64,000 nt of DNA, from contig CP110633.1 of NCBI GenBank assembly GCA_026210745.1, positions 1 through 64,000 of the forward strand. The letters are read 5' to 3'. This document shows positions 43,038-54,434 of the stretch, one piece after another. Origin of the DNA: Exobasidium rhododendri. Its lineage: Eukaryota; Basidiomycota; Exobasidiomycetes; Exobasidiales; Exobasidiaceae. The notes under the pieces are model-generated. The model did no database searches. It was not told where the DNA came from and worked only from the letters and a program-made list of their open reading frames with translations. Both the position numbers and the translations under genes were made by a program. The number at the start of each line of letters is the position of its first letter. Within the stretch, counting starts at the first letter, position 1.

Positions 43038-43111
43038 TAGTATATTACAAGATTCGAACTTGTATACAGCCGATTAGAAGACGATGATTTTACCATTAAA
43101 TTAAATATACT
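43038..43111 (-). tRNA. trnR: tRNA-Arg(UCU), weak anticodon stem
   Basis: The acceptor AGTATAT/ATATACT and T-arm ACAAG-TTCGAAT-CTTGT are perfect. The loop CTTCTAA gives UCU, but the anticodon stem has mismatches at its inner and outer ends. It would read AGR. It may be functional or beginning to decay. Confidence 0.75.
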
Positions 43112-43557
43112 CACTTATAAATGTTTATTATAGGCCAGGCTTTGTACAAATAATGTACATTTTCCTCTATATGTTTAATTTCATTACTAATTTAACAAAA
43201 TTAGTAATAAAGATACAATCATCTTAGTAACTTGATACTTGCTATATAGATTTTAATCTGGTCTAGATAGTTCGGTACAAGGAAAGAGTGTTCTATCTTT
43301 ATTGCTTTTTTTTGTTGTCAGAATATAATACAACTTACTAAAAAAAGTAATGTAATGTGTGTTATAGGATTATATTGTTTAACACATTACATTATTATAC
43401 AAAATTTACTGGCAAGTTTTGTTTCTAAGATCTAGGTCGACTCTTTTATAAACAAATTTACGGTAATTTCATTAGAATATAAAAATTTTAGCCAAATTTT
43501 ATTTAAAATTACATCCTACTCCCCTAACTCTAAGAACTTCTTTTTCTCATTATCGTA
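43112..43557. other. intergenic, 445 bp
   Basis: AT-rich spacer between tRNA-Arg and the pseudo-ORF 3' of cob. No feature is recognised apart from an AAAAGGGG block at 43558-43566 that belongs to the next ORF. Confidence 0.4.
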
Positions 43558-43584
43558 GAAAAGGGGTAATTATAGGATAAACGA

Positions 43585-44050
43585 CTATGAAAAGCTACCA
43601 GCAGAGCCATCGGGGAGATTACTGTCTGCAAGACGTTCTTGAATGGCAACAAGAACTTTGTTAATTTTTAGATTTTCATTTTTCAGTTAGATTATCTTAT
43701 TTGACATTTGTTGTTTAAGGGATTCATGGTGAACTCTGGTCGCCTCCAGGTCTTTTAGACGTTCCGATTGCGCTTTAAAAGCCGCAATTCTTGAGTTATC
43801 GATTTGATTGCTAGCATCAAAACCAGCATAGAGGGATATAACAGGAGCTGTATATTTAAAATACTTGGACTTACCCATTAGACCTAGTACACCACCAGTC
43901 ACTAGAACTATTTCTGCTGCATTTTTCAGAATAGGGTAAGCCTTACTAGCGGTATAGTCAGTCAAGTGGCTGGAGTAGTGTTTGACCTCCCTCAGAAGAT
44001 GAGTTTCCTGTAGATGGCAGTATGCTTATCACCGAAGAATACGCATCCAT
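43585..44050 (-). pseudogene. coiled-coil ORF 3' of cob, broken by a 4-bp duplication and a nonsense codon
   Basis: An ATG at 44050 opens a Ser/Gly-rich N-terminus (P-S-T-G-N-S-S-S-E-G-G) that shifts frame at a tandem AGTC-AGTC (43956-43963). Removing four bases would make the frames continuous. The next part has a short hydrophobic segment (A-A-E-I-V-L-V-T-G-G-V-L-G-L) and a charged heptad-like helix. That helix is cut by TAA at 43687-43689, and the same frame stays open and coiled-coil-like to TAG 43585. Leu codons are CTN throughout. A C4U4 motif follows. It appears to be a recently inactivated gene of unknown function. Confidence 0.6.
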
Positions 44051-44074
44051 GGGAATAAACGAAAGAAAAAAGGG

Positions 44075-44434
44075 CTAAATTATAACACAGACATAAAAAA
44101 CTATTTTCGGGATACTAATAAAACCATTACCTCTAATTAGAGAATAACACGTTATAACCAGTATGGCACCAAGTGTTTTGAAAACATTAGTAAAATTAGT
44201 AATAGTAGTATTAGGTTGGAAAATTTCAAGAGGGGAACCTTCCATGACTGCGATAAAGATTCTTGAAATTGCATAATAAACAACAGCATAAAAGACTAGA
44301 TTTTTAATAGTCACCACTAGTTCGTTTTTATTGTTATTCATAACACGTGAAATGAAATATAGTAGAAGCATGCTAGCTGACATACTAAGTGTTAGAGTAA
44401 CAATATTAGTGTAAGTAGTATCGTAACCGAACAT
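44075..44434 (-). CDS. four-helix membrane ORF overlapping the cob 3' end (unknown)
   Basis: It encodes 119 aa from ATG 44434 (M-F-G-Y-D-T-T-Y), which overlaps the cob reading frame by 29 bases in another phase. An in-frame ATG at 44452 also exists but would include a TTA codon. Four hydrophobic segments are seen (S-M-S-A-S-M-L-L-L-Y-F-I, N-L-V-F-Y-A-V-V-Y-Y-A-I, L-G-A-I-L-V-I-T-C-Y, I-V-F-Y-V-C-V-I-I). No family is recognised. Codon use matches resident genes. It is followed by the broken coiled-coil ORF, a pairing like that in cox1 intron 4. Confidence 0.5.
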   Translation of the reverse strand: MFGYDTTYTNIVTLTLSMSASMLLLYFISRVMNNNKNELVVTIKNLVFYAVVYYAISRIFIAVMEGSPLEIFQPNTTITNFTNVFKTLGAILVITCYSLIRGNGFISIPKIVFYVCVII

Positions 44435-47400
44435 TTTCTGTAAATTGCGCATAGGCGGGGTGTTTAGTAGGATAGGACATTGAGGTTTTGGAAGGGGAAG
44501 TTACTTTATTAGTTTGTGCCATATCCATTAGTGTATTTTCAATTACACCAATAACTGGTACAATAACTAGGAAATATCCAAAATAATATACGGTAGCTGC
44601 TGCTCCAATACCAATATAAGGATCTTCAACATGCACTTGTCCAATGAACATTAGAAGGAAGAAACATGATACAAATGACCAAAAAAATAGACGACTTAGA
44701 GGTCGGAATTGACTACCTCGGATTCGACTAGTATCTAGCACTGGCATTAGAAGAAGAATAAGTAGTGATGCAAACATCGCAAGTACTCCAAATAGTTTAT
44801 TAGGAATAGAACGTAGAATTGCATAGTAAGGTAGTAGATCAAAAAATATATTGACTAAATCCCTAGTTTGTAATACATGCTAGGTACCATGTATGGTTGT
44901 ACAATAGTACGTAGAGTTGACATAGATTCCTGTAGAATATAAATACGAGGACCACTTTTGTGATAATGAACTGTACAAACAAGAGAGTATTTCGTACGTA
45001 GTGTTTCTAGTAGACGTTGTACACCTATTTCATCAAAAGCATAAACATTGAGATGAAGGCCTTTGTTTTGTTTAGAACCATCATCTATAATTCAATAACT
45101 AAGACTAATAGGTGTTATTAGATCTATAATATTCATAGGAACTTCGCGTTTTCCGTTTTTATAAAAAAGATCATAATAAAGATTTAGGCAAGGTAGACGC
45201 ATAGTTATGAAACCAATACTGTCTAGACTTGTGCCTTTTGTAACAAAATGTTTAATTAGAGGAACAGTAGTAAGAGTACAAAGTACTTTAAAATTTTCGA
45301 ATACTTTAGTAAAATATTCTTTTTTTTTAGTAGATTGATTAAATCCGAATCTAGTGTTCGTATTTTTGCCTGGTATCTTAGTTAGAAAGCCATCTCCAAG
45401 AAGATGACCTACAATACAATCAGCTAGAAATTTGGATAGTGAAATACTCTGTCGATCTTTTAGGGACATACGTTTATTTTTCGAAGAAATAATAGGAGCT
45501 AGGGTAATTAGATCAATATATTTTACAAATTAGCTATAATATTTATTATTATATTCCATATATTACTATATGGTTTAGACTATGTCATACAAGTTAAAAA
45601 GTGAGATTAGAAGAATAATTTTATTCATTAATTTTTTATTGAACTTGTCCCGGGTTGTAGTCGTTGAACGCTTCTATAATAACAATAAATGTTATTTTAT
45701 GTTAACTATATAGATTCCGCTGCAAATTGGAGTATGTTTTCATACTCATTTCTTGCAATTAGTCCGGGTTTTTAAGAAAGGCATCTACTTAGTAATACCA
45801 TTCAGGTACAATAGAAGGAGGTGTTTGCATAGGGTTAGCCGGAATGTAATTATCAGAATGTCCTAGAGAATTAGGCATATAAAATACAAATGCCGATAGT
45901 GCTAGTAGGAATACAAAAACTGTAACAAGATCTTTAAAAACAAAATAAGGGTGGAAAGGCAGACGATCCGTATTACCTGATACACCTAGAGGGTTACTAC
46001 TTCCGTGTTCATGCAGGGCCAGTAGATGCATAGCAGCCAGGGCAGCTAGCACAAAAGGTAGTAGATAATGAAGTGAAAAAAATCGATTTAGTGTAGCATT
46101 ACTTACAGAAAAACCTCCCCAAACAACGATATTATATTCATTTCAATATAATTAATCTTGAAATATACTTATTATTACTAATAAGTCTAGACTATATTAT
46201 CATCTTTTACTAATTTAGCAAATAGATGTAGGGCATTCGTGAAGAGATTATTTCACTCTCTAGTCGTTGAACGTTTCTGTTATAACAGATTTCGCTGCAG
46301 ATTGTCTTAAAAAGGGGAAATGTATTTTAAGAGTTACTTGCAATTTACCCTATTTTTCATATTATATTACTATAATAAGCAACTTATTATCCTTTCATAT
46401 AGCTTATTTGTTATTCTAGTAGAAAATAAATCTAGTAGCATAGTTATTATTTATTATTCATATAATTATGGTAGTTTTAGCGTTTTGAATCGACTAACAT
46501 TTTTCATAAGATTGACCCATTCAAAGTACTGTTGTTTTTTGTACCCTATTAGTGGATGTACTTTAGAAAAAGAGAAAAAGTTAACCACTTTTTCAAGGTC
46601 TTTCACAGAAGAGACTGAAAATTGAGAATAACCTAGAGAAGACACATCAATTTTTCTAGTGGTATCGAAAAGAATACTAAAAGCCATAAACAGCTCTGTA
46701 TGTGTCCGTTGACGAACTGTAAAAAAAAATTCTCCAGTGTTTTTTACATAAAAAGAACCTTCAGCTATTACAAAACCTACAAACCAGTTTATAAAAAACG
46801 GAAGATTAATATAACCCATTGCATTTGTAGGTAGATTCTTCATATTAATAAAATTAGCTGAAACTACTGAAGGAATTTTTTCATATTTTAGAATATTATT
46901 AGTTAGGATATACAGGGCTATTGAATATTGTGCTCGACGAGTATCTGTTAGAAAGAATAGATTATATTCAGTAATTAGAGGAAATAGAACTTCTTGAAGA
47001 TCTACTTTACTAATAATATATTTACTAGTAGTTTTGTATGTATAGAGCCGTCCAATCTTTAGAATCGAGTAAAAATACTCCAGAGTATTTTTATCTCTAA
47101 CATCAACCGAAATTACTAGTTCTATCGAGATATAACCATTAGTAGTTTTAGTTATTTTAATATAACCGTCTCCATCAACAAATCCAATGAATATAGCTAT
47201 AAATTCATAAGAAATATCTTTATAACAGAATTTTTCATTTGATGTACGAATTTTAGCTCCTCGTAGTGCTTGCTCTTACATTGACTTTACCAATAGTCGG
47301 AAGATAGCAATAATAAATAATAAATAGGAGAATAATAAAAAGATATACTTGAAAGAAAAGGATAGAATTAAATTGTACAAAATCTTGACCAATCCATGGA

Positions 47401-48945
47401 ATGGCACTTAGAAGATTTGTAATTACAGTAGCCATACACTCAATCATATGTTGTGATGCTTAAAGCTATTTTTCCTCCAATCATATGACCCTGTACCCTA
47501 TTTTTCTATGATACATAGATAATAAAATGGGCCTTGTGTTATTACTATTTAAATAATAATTAATAAGTAATAAGAGTGTGCCGACTGTACATTAAGCACC
47601 TTAATTTTAAGTAAGATACCCACCGAGGGACCAGTCTGTAGCGACCATCTTTTTGACTAAATAATCAAAAAGACAACCGACGGTCTAAGCTTAAGGGAAG
47701 GCTGTTGACCGTATTCTTCAGTGTTGCCCAGTTACTATTTGTAGTAAGATAATAACAGGACTATGCAATCAAGTAGAAAATTGTAGTTAAATAGTGCAAT
47801 GTTCCTAGTTTATATAGTATAGAAGGAACCATATAAGGTTTTACAATAGTTCGTAGTAGAGGCATAGATTCTTTAAAGACATAAATTACATATTGATTTT
47901 CAACTCCTGCTGAATGTACAGAAGTTTTAAGGCCATATATGTCAGAAAGAACCTTGGTGAGTAGTAGACAATCTTCATAAGTAAATGAATTTGTTGACCA
48001 TTTTATACCTTGTCCTACTCGTGATCCATCATCCATAATTCAAATAGCAATGGCTAGAGGTGTTAGATATTCTATAATATTACTAGGTACTCTTTTAATA
48101 CCATTACTATACCAAATATCATGAATCCAATTTAGACTGCTATATGTGAAAGTATGAAATCGAATTACATATCGTAGTTTACCACCTACTCCTAGTCGAG
48201 TTTGAATGATTGGAACACTAGAACTACAATAACCTATGTTGGCAATAAGACTATGTAGCCAAATTAGATATTGTTGTCTATTAGATTCTTGAGAAAAACT
48301 AAATCGTGTTCCAGAACCTGTAGCTCTACGTTCAGCATGACAATCTCCAAGTAGAGAACCAAAAAGAATACTAATAATATCTTTATTATGGGGTCCTACT
48401 CGTGATTCAGCACGTAGTCGTTTAGCAATAATACCTGTACTAAGATAAATACTAATAAGAACAATGGATATAAAAATAAAATTAGCACATTCATTACATC
48501 TGGGGCGATAATAAACACCCCAAAGTGACATTTGACCATATGGGAGAACATATCCTAGAAAGGCAATTGCCATCATAAGAACTAGAATCACTACACCAAT
48601 AGACCAAAGAAGAACTCGTGGTGATTTATATGATCCATAGTAAAGTCCTCGACCAATGTGAAGATACACAAAGATAAAAAAAAAGGAAGCAGTGTTAGCA
48701 TGTAGATATCGAATTAGCCAACCGTAGTTAACATCACGCATAATATGTTCTACACTAACAAATGCTAGATCTACACTGGGTGTGTAGTGCATTGCCAGAA
48801 ATACCCCTGTTAGAATTTGAATAATCAGACAGGCTCCAAGCAGTGACCCAAAATTCCACATATAAGAAATATTGGCTGGTTGTGGTGAATCCACCATATA
48901 GCTATTAGCTAGTCCTAGAATAGGATGTGTTTTAAGTAGTCGCAT
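44406..48945 (-). CDS. cob: apocytochrome b (four exons)
   Basis: Exons: 48945-48517, 47432-47369, 46123-45797 and 44839-44406, together 1254 bases (417 aa). The exon 2/3 boundary is uncertain by a few bases. This is the complex III core. Motifs include R-Y-L-H-A-N-T-A-S and G-R-G-L-Y-Y-G-S-Y (heme bL/bH region), [26 protein letters not shown], and [19 protein letters not shown]. The C-terminus runs about 25 residues past the usual fungal end. That tail contains two TTA Leu codons, almost unique here, in the stretch shared with another ORF. Confidence 0.95.
44840..45796 (-). other. cob intron 3 (group I)
   Basis: It interrupts the Tyr codon of P-E-W-Y|L-L-P. It has the core strings GGTTTAGACTATGTCAT and GTAGTCGTTGAACG at 45570-45670 (plus-strand). 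Confidence 0.9.
44855..45469 (-). CDS. LAGLIDADG endonuclease in cob intron 3
   Basis: Free-standing within the intron; the exon 3 frame stops after two codons. Motifs are [10 protein letters not shown] and L-S-Y-W-I-I-D-D-G-S (Trp is UGA at about 45090). It ends at TAG 44855, 15 bases before exon 4, leaving almost no 3' spacer. Confidence 0.87.
46124..47368 (-). other. cob intron 2 (group I)
   Basis: It lies after G-Q-D-F-V-Q-F. Core strings CTAGTCGTTGAACG and GCTGCAGATTGTC are at about 46265-46300. The intron end is taken at G (46124) so that the join restores F-I-W-G-G-F. Confidence 0.85.
46466..47275 (-). CDS. LAGLIDADG endonuclease in cob intron 2, separated from its exon fusion by a frameshift
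   Basis: The frame from exon 2 continues with a membrane-like segment and stops at TAA 47253. An overlapping frame that opens at 47275 carries [20 protein letters not shown] (motif 1) and [11 protein letters not shown] (motif 2). A single-base change in the 47253-47278 overlap would fuse the two. No ATG lies near the start of the second frame, so an indel seems more likely than a separate start. Confidence 0.75.
   Translation of the reverse strand, partial: EQALRGAKIRTSNEKFCYKDISYEFIAIFIGFVDGDGYIKITKTTNGYISIELVISVDVRDKNTLEYFYSILKIGRLYTYKTTSKYIISKVDLQEVLFPLITEYNLFFLTDTRRAQYSIALYILTNNILKYEKIPSVVSANFINMKNLPTNAMGYINLPFFINWFVGFVIAEGSFYVKNTGEFFFTVRQRTHTELFMAFSILFDTTRKIDVSSLGYSQFSVSSVKDLEKVVNFFSFSKVHPLIGYKKQQYFEWVNLMKNVSRFKTLKLP
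47433..48516 (-). other. cob intron 1 (group I)
   Basis: It splits Q-M-S-L-W-G|A-T-V-I-T, a common cob insertion site. U|...G| ends are kept. Confidence 0.9.
47761..48516 (-). CDS. LAGLIDADG endonuclease in cob intron 1
   Basis: It is fused in frame to exon 1. Motifs are [10 protein letters not shown] and L-A-I-A-I-W-I-M-D-D-G-S (Trp is UGA at 48037-48039). It ends at 47761. Confidence 0.88.
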
Positions 48946-49420
48946 GTTAAATGATAATATTTTAGAATGTACTAAAATATTGTAGAAATAAACTGTTTGT
49001 TTTTATAATAATAGAATAATACAACATATCTTAGTTATAATAAAATTATTGTCGAATTGTAAAAATGGTAGTTATTATTATGTTTAGATATATATGTATT
49101 TTAATAAGATTTTTGTAAAAACTAGAGTTTATCGTTGTAAATATTTACAACTAGACATATTATCTATCTTGTGATTTGTATATATTTTTATTATAGTGTA
49201 GTTGCTAACTATTATCACTTTAACAATATACAAATAAATTACTTGGTTCTTTACCCTAATGGGTATAGGTTATTACACTAGTCTACATTTTTTAAAAAAT
49301 GAAAAATTAAATAGTAATGATAGAGCCCTTTGGGCGGTTCATTAAACTTATTTTTATGTATATTTATTATATGGCTAATTTATCGTTTCTTATATAAGAT
49401 ATATAATATAATTATCTGTA
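48946..49420. other. intergenic, 475 bp, upstream of cob
   Basis: This should contain the cob leader. It is AT-rich with no defined motif. A short CCCTTTGGGCGG string (about 49327) is the only GC-rich island. Confidence 0.4.
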
Positions 49421-49492
49421 TTTGTCCTAGTGGAATCGAACCACTATATTGTCATTATCGGTAACACATTCTAACCGTTGAATTAAGGACAA
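49421..49492 (-). tRNA. trnI: tRNA-Ile(GAU)
   Basis: The acceptor TTGTCCT/AGGACAA is perfect, the anticodon loop CCGATAA gives GAU on TGTTA/TGACA, and the T-loop is TTCGATT. Confidence 0.93.
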
Positions 49493-50227
49493 AATAATAA
49501 CCACCCCTAATCTACTACAGTAGAAAGATTACTGTTAAGTATATTTTTCTATTCTTATAATATAATTATAATAATTCTCTCATTTTGTAATAGAGATACT
49601 AGGTTATTATCTCTTTTACAATAATATAATAAGGAAATTATATTCTATAGTATTCTTCGAATTTTAAAAATAAAAATGGGATATCACTAAAAGATATTAT
49701 AAATAGCATTTTTCAGTTTTTGGTTAACCCACAATAACAAATGGTGTTATGTTATTATATAACGAATATTGATTTGATTAACGAAGGAAAAATATTCTAT
49801 AGCTCATAAACGTTAACTAATACTGGTTAAATTCATTACAAATAGGTCTATTAGTAGAACTAGTACTAAGTTATGTATTTGATAATGGGTTATGTAAATA
49901 AAAAAAATAACATTTTCAAATAACTAAAGTGTTACTTATTGTACATGGCTGTGTAACATTGCAAATTGGGACGTGTTCCAATAAAAGAAGCTTTTATCTC
50001 TTTGATGTTGTGTAATGGAAGCTACTTTAGGATTAAATTAATGAAATCGTTATGCTAAAATAACAAATGATTTGTTATTTTTGTCCATTATGAATCAAGA
50101 ATGATTTATATTTAACTACTAAAATTTTCATTTCTATACTAAGGGTATAGTTTTTAGTAGTTAAAAGATTAACATAAATAATATTGTTATTATTTATTTC
50201 TCAAAAAGGGAGAAATTAGTAGTATAT
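49493..50227. other. intergenic, 735 bp, with a 14-bp inverted repeat 3' of nad6
   Basis: Bases 50111-50124 pair perfectly with 50152-50165, about 60-115 bases 3' of the nad6 stop. An AAAAAGGGAG motif (50203-50211) lies between it and the stop. Otherwise it is empty. Confidence 0.55.
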
Positions 50228-50863
50228 TTATTCATTAGGTTGTTTTATACTAAGAGTAATAGGTCCAACCATTGCTAGTAGCAGGATAACACTTATTACA
50301 ATTAGCCAAATAGAACCATAAGTGTAAATATTTTGTCCAATACTTTGAATTTGTAGAAAATTAGTGAAATTACTATCTACAGCACAAGGGATATCGAATA
50401 CTTGTTGTACATCATTATTGTTATCTGTACTACTGATGAAAAGTGTATTCAGCCAGTTAATTCCTCCTAGAGAAGCTTCAGTAAATACATTTGCTAGATT
50501 AAGACTGCTTACTCCTTTAAAGCTAAATGGTAGAATTGAAACTAGTTCAAATAGAAATAGAGAACCAACAATAGCACCTAGTGGAAGACTCTGAGTGTAT
50601 TCTGATCCTGTAGCACTAAGTTCTGCTAGTTGAATATTCAGCATCATAACTACAAATAGAAATAGAATAGAAACAGCCCCAATATAAACAATAATATAAG
50701 ACATTCCTAGAAATCCCATTCCAAGTAGTACAAGATAACCGGCGACATTTACAAACACACAAATCAGAAAAAGTACAGAGATTACTGGGTTTTTAGAAGT
50801 GATAACAAGAATACCAGAAAGAATAGCTCCTAGTGCTAGAAAATCAAGTAGAAAATTATTCAT
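50228..50863 (-). CDS. nad6: NADH dehydrogenase subunit 6
   Basis: A 211-aa complex I subunit with five hydrophobic helices. Diagnostic are N-P-V-I-S-V-L-F-L-I, Y-I-V-Y-I-G-A-V-S-I-L-F-L-F-V-V-M-M-L-N near residues 55-75 and the C-terminal L-L-A-M-V-G-P-I-T-L-S. It has no intron. Divergently oriented to rnl across a 234-base spacer. Confidence 0.97.
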   Translation of the reverse strand: MNNFLLDFLALGAILSGILVITSKNPVISVLFLICVFVNVAGYLVLLGMGFLGMSYIIVYIGAVSILFLFVVMMLNIQLAELSATGSEYTQSLPLGAIVGSLFLFELVSILPFSFKGVSSLNLANVFTEASLGGINWLNTLFISSTDNNNDVQQVFDIPCAVDSNFTNFLQIQSIGQNIYTYGSIWLIVISVILLLAMVGPITLSIKQPNE

Positions 50864-50897
50864 AAACAGTGTAAATAATAGTATAAAATATACTAAA

Positions 50898-51097
50898 ACC
50901 TAACATTAAAAAAAAATATTCTTTTTAAGTTATGCGTTTAGCATCAATATAGGTTTGTGTAATACATAAAGAAACCATATCTACACATTACCAAATGCGT
51001 TTTTAGCATTCTATGTGACTATTGAATTATTTTTAGGTAATATTGTCTTTAAATAAGATCTTCTTATACTAGTATAAGAATCGATAACAATATAGAG
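50898..51097. repeat. nad6/rnl divergent spacer, repeat copy 2
   Basis: It contains the TATGCGTTTAGCAT ... GTAATACATAAAGAAAC block shared with 8878-9110. The location between divergent nad6 and rnl suggests a bidirectional promoter or a processing site. Confidence 0.6.
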
Positions 51098-51814
51098 TAT
51101 GTGACTAAGTGATAAAAGAGATTATCAGGAATGCCTAGCAATAGCAATAGAAAGGATATTTTAATAAAAAGTGTGTGTGCTAGATAAACATAACATTCCT
51201 AAGGTAAACCATTAGAATATTTTATAGTACGTTGGGAAGTAAAACATTACAGTACCAATAGGAAAGGAAATCAACCGAGACTCTGATAGTAATGGTGAGT
51301 GAAATCAGATAAGCCTAATAATAGTATATAGCATAACAATAACAATACTTTGGAATAAGTAGCATAAATGATTTTCGTTTTTCCAAGGAGGGTAAAAGTC
51401 CCGTAGGATGTGTATATTATTATAAAGTAAGTAAAATGGGGACGTCTGCCCTGTTAGAATAAGGGGGTACCATCCTCCAAGGCTAAGTATATGACTATTA
51501 GCGATAGTGAAGAGTAACGTGAGTGAAAGGTGAAAAGAAAGTATATAACTTGTGAAAAGAACCTGAACTGGTAATCTTATAAGCAGTTAATGTGGAATAG
51601 TATTTCATAATAACGTACCTTTTGCATAATGGGTCAGCGAGTTACTCTATAGAGCTAGATGAATAATCTAACAGAAAAAGTAAAATTGTATTTAGTACAA
51701 CGTATAATAGTTCTATGGAGTAGACCCGAAGCTAAGTGATCTTACCATGGCCAGGCAATAAGTGGCCGAACTTTTGAATGTTGCAAAATTCTGAGATGAG
51801 TTGTGGTAAGGGGT

Positions 51815-53220
51815 GATTCTTTCGCCCAAATACTAAGTGATTAGTATTAAGCACCTACTCATAACGGTGAAGCCTAAGGTAGCTATTTGATACTATGGTA
51901 ATACCGTGGGAAGTTTTATCCTCCTAGATACCAATATAATATGTCTTTAGCATATTGTTGGATAATAACCCCGTAACGACTGATTTGAAAAAAGAGACGT
52001 AATCCTTTAGGATTATGTAACACGTAGGCACTCTGCGGTATTCAATTTACTATGGTAGTAATCCAAAATCACCACTCCTCTCCTCTCCGCTCGTTTGCTA
52101 ACAAGCGATGAAATCTTAATCTCTAATCCATGAAACAAATTTACACATTCTCCGGATGGTGGCTTACTGGATTTACTCAAGCTGATGGTTCTTTTGTAGT
52201 AAATTTTGAATCTAGAAAACAAGGAATTATTCCTTATAGACCTCGTCCACTATTTGTAATTACACAAAGTGTAAGAGAACTAGAAATGATAAAAGCACTA
52301 CATAATTATCTAGGTGTGGGAAATCTACGTATCCATAAGGAAACTGTAGACATTGTTGTGAGTTCTCTAGAAGATATTCTTCTAGTGATTATTCCTCATT
52401 TCGATAAATATACTCTTTATGGAGGTAAACGTATTTCATATCTTATTTTTCGTACTGTAGTATTTTCTATGAAAGATAAAAATCATAATAATCTAGTAGG
52501 CTTTCTACAGATTCTAAATTGTAGTTATTTTATGCATGCTAGTTCTACTAGAACACTAGAAAGTAGAAATACTATCCTAACGAGCCTGTTCAATAAATTT
52601 GGTACACTGCCCAAATTTAAAGACCTGGCTATTGATCTATCCATTAAGGATAATTGACCAGAGAAGATAAGCCCTGAATACATTGCAGGTCTTACAGATG
52701 GTGATGGTAGTATTAACTTTTCATTCAGTAGTCTACGTCGACGTGTAGTGGCTAATTACACTGTAACTATAGGAAATGAAGATTTTAGTGTTCTAAAAGG
52801 ACTAGTAGACTTTTTTAATTGTGGTTCTATTTATACACTACAAAGTGATGCAAGTAGATTTACTGTAGAAAATAGTAAACAGCTAGTAAACAATGTTATG
52901 CCTGTGTTTAGCAATATTCATCTTAATACCATTAAACAAGAGTACCTACCAGCTTCTTTTAAGGCTTGAGAAATTCTTTCAACTAATGGCATTAATCAAG
53001 ATGATGATCTGCATCAGGTAGTAGAACTAGTATACACAATGAACATAGAAGGAAAAAAGCGTAAACTAAGTAAATCAGATTATCTGAAACGTTTTACAAA
53101 AGCACTATCCCCTTTTTAGAAAGGAGATTTGAGGGATAACAAGATAAAAGGATACTACCTAAAGTGAATGTAGAGTTGAAGGTATAGTCTAAACTATAAT
53201 GAAAGTTATAGAATTAATTG
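51815..53220 (+). other. rnl intron 1 (group I)
   Basis: It separates TAAGGGGT from GAAAGGCCAATC, which join to the conserved domain II sequence. It carries a LAGLIDADG ORF. The 3' core GGTATAGTCTAAACT lies at 53181. Confidence 0.88.
52130..53119 (+). CDS. LAGLIDADG endonuclease in rnl intron 1
   Basis: ATG 52130 opens an ORF with UGA Trp at 52655-52657 and about 52967. Motifs are W-W-L-T-G-F-T-Q-A-D-G-S and Y-I-A-G-L-T-D-G-D-G-S. It ends A-L-S-P-F-stop, whose bases are the C4U5 motif (53110-53117). Confidence 0.88.
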
Positions 53221-54434
53221 GAAAGGCCAATCTAACTTAGATGATAGCTGGTATTCTGCGAAACCTATTTAAGTAGGGCGTCTACTATAGTATTTTTATT
53301 TAAATTAAATAAAAATTAAGAATAATATATGTACAGCACTGATCATCATACGTTATTTTTTCAATATGGAGAAATATGTTAAATTGGGGGGCGTTACAAC
53401 TCTACCATTGATGGTTAACCTCGGAAGGATATTAGTTGTTGTTAGGCGCACAGTCTATTCATGATAAGGTGGATAGACGAAAGGGAAACAGCCCAGAACA
53501 TATATTAAGGTCCCTAATTACTATTAAGTGAATATAAGAAAGTTTTTTTCCTTACACAACCATGAAGTGGGCTTGGAGGTAGCCATCTTTTAATGATAGT
53601 GTAACAACTCAATGGTCTTGTTAATTTTAACAGGGAAGAAAGCGTCGAAGATTTATCGGGTCTAAGATAGTATACCTACATTATGTCTTTTTATACTAGT
53701 ATAAAAAAGGGTAGCAGAACACTCCATAATCAAGGGAAGATTTCTATTATATAAATTGGATGATATGGAAGAGAGAATGCTGACATGAGTAACGTAGAAA
53801 GGAATTTTAACATTCCTCGCCGAATACGAAAGGTTTTCATGAAAAAAGTTAAACTCCATGAGTTATACGGTTTCTAAGAGACATGTGCGAAAGCATATTC
53901 TTGATGAAAGAATACAGAATTATCCTAGTTTTACTAGGATCTAGAAAATACTGTATACCACTATTTATTATAAATATAGGAGGACAACCGTACCATAAAC
54001 CGACACAGGTTCGTAGGTAGAGAATACTAAGGCGTAGAGATAATGCTTGTGAAGGAACTCGGCAAATTGTATCCGTAAGTTAGACGAGAAGGATAGCCAT
54101 GATTTATATCGTGTGTGACACATAATCGAGGGCTGCGACTGTTTACCAAAAACACAGCAACTTGCTAAGACCAATAGTACTTGTATAAGTTGTGAACTCT
54201 GCCCAATGCCACGTATTGTAAAGAAGGTAATATATTAGTGCTTTGCACGATATAGTTATTAACTGAAAAGTGGTGAATGGCGGTCTTAACTATAAGGATC
54301 TGAAAGTAGCGAAATTCATTGGCCATTAAATGTGGTCCTGCATGAATGAGGTAACGTGGCCCTGCTGTCTCCACAAGCATCTCAGTGAAGTTGAATTAGC
54401 CGTGCAGATGCGGTTTGCCTTCAGTTAGACGGGA

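Noticed and set aside
52013-54380. Minus-strand ORFs within rnl and its intron 1
   Set aside because: They are antisense to rRNA exons or to the intron 1 endonuclease gene and show no domain.
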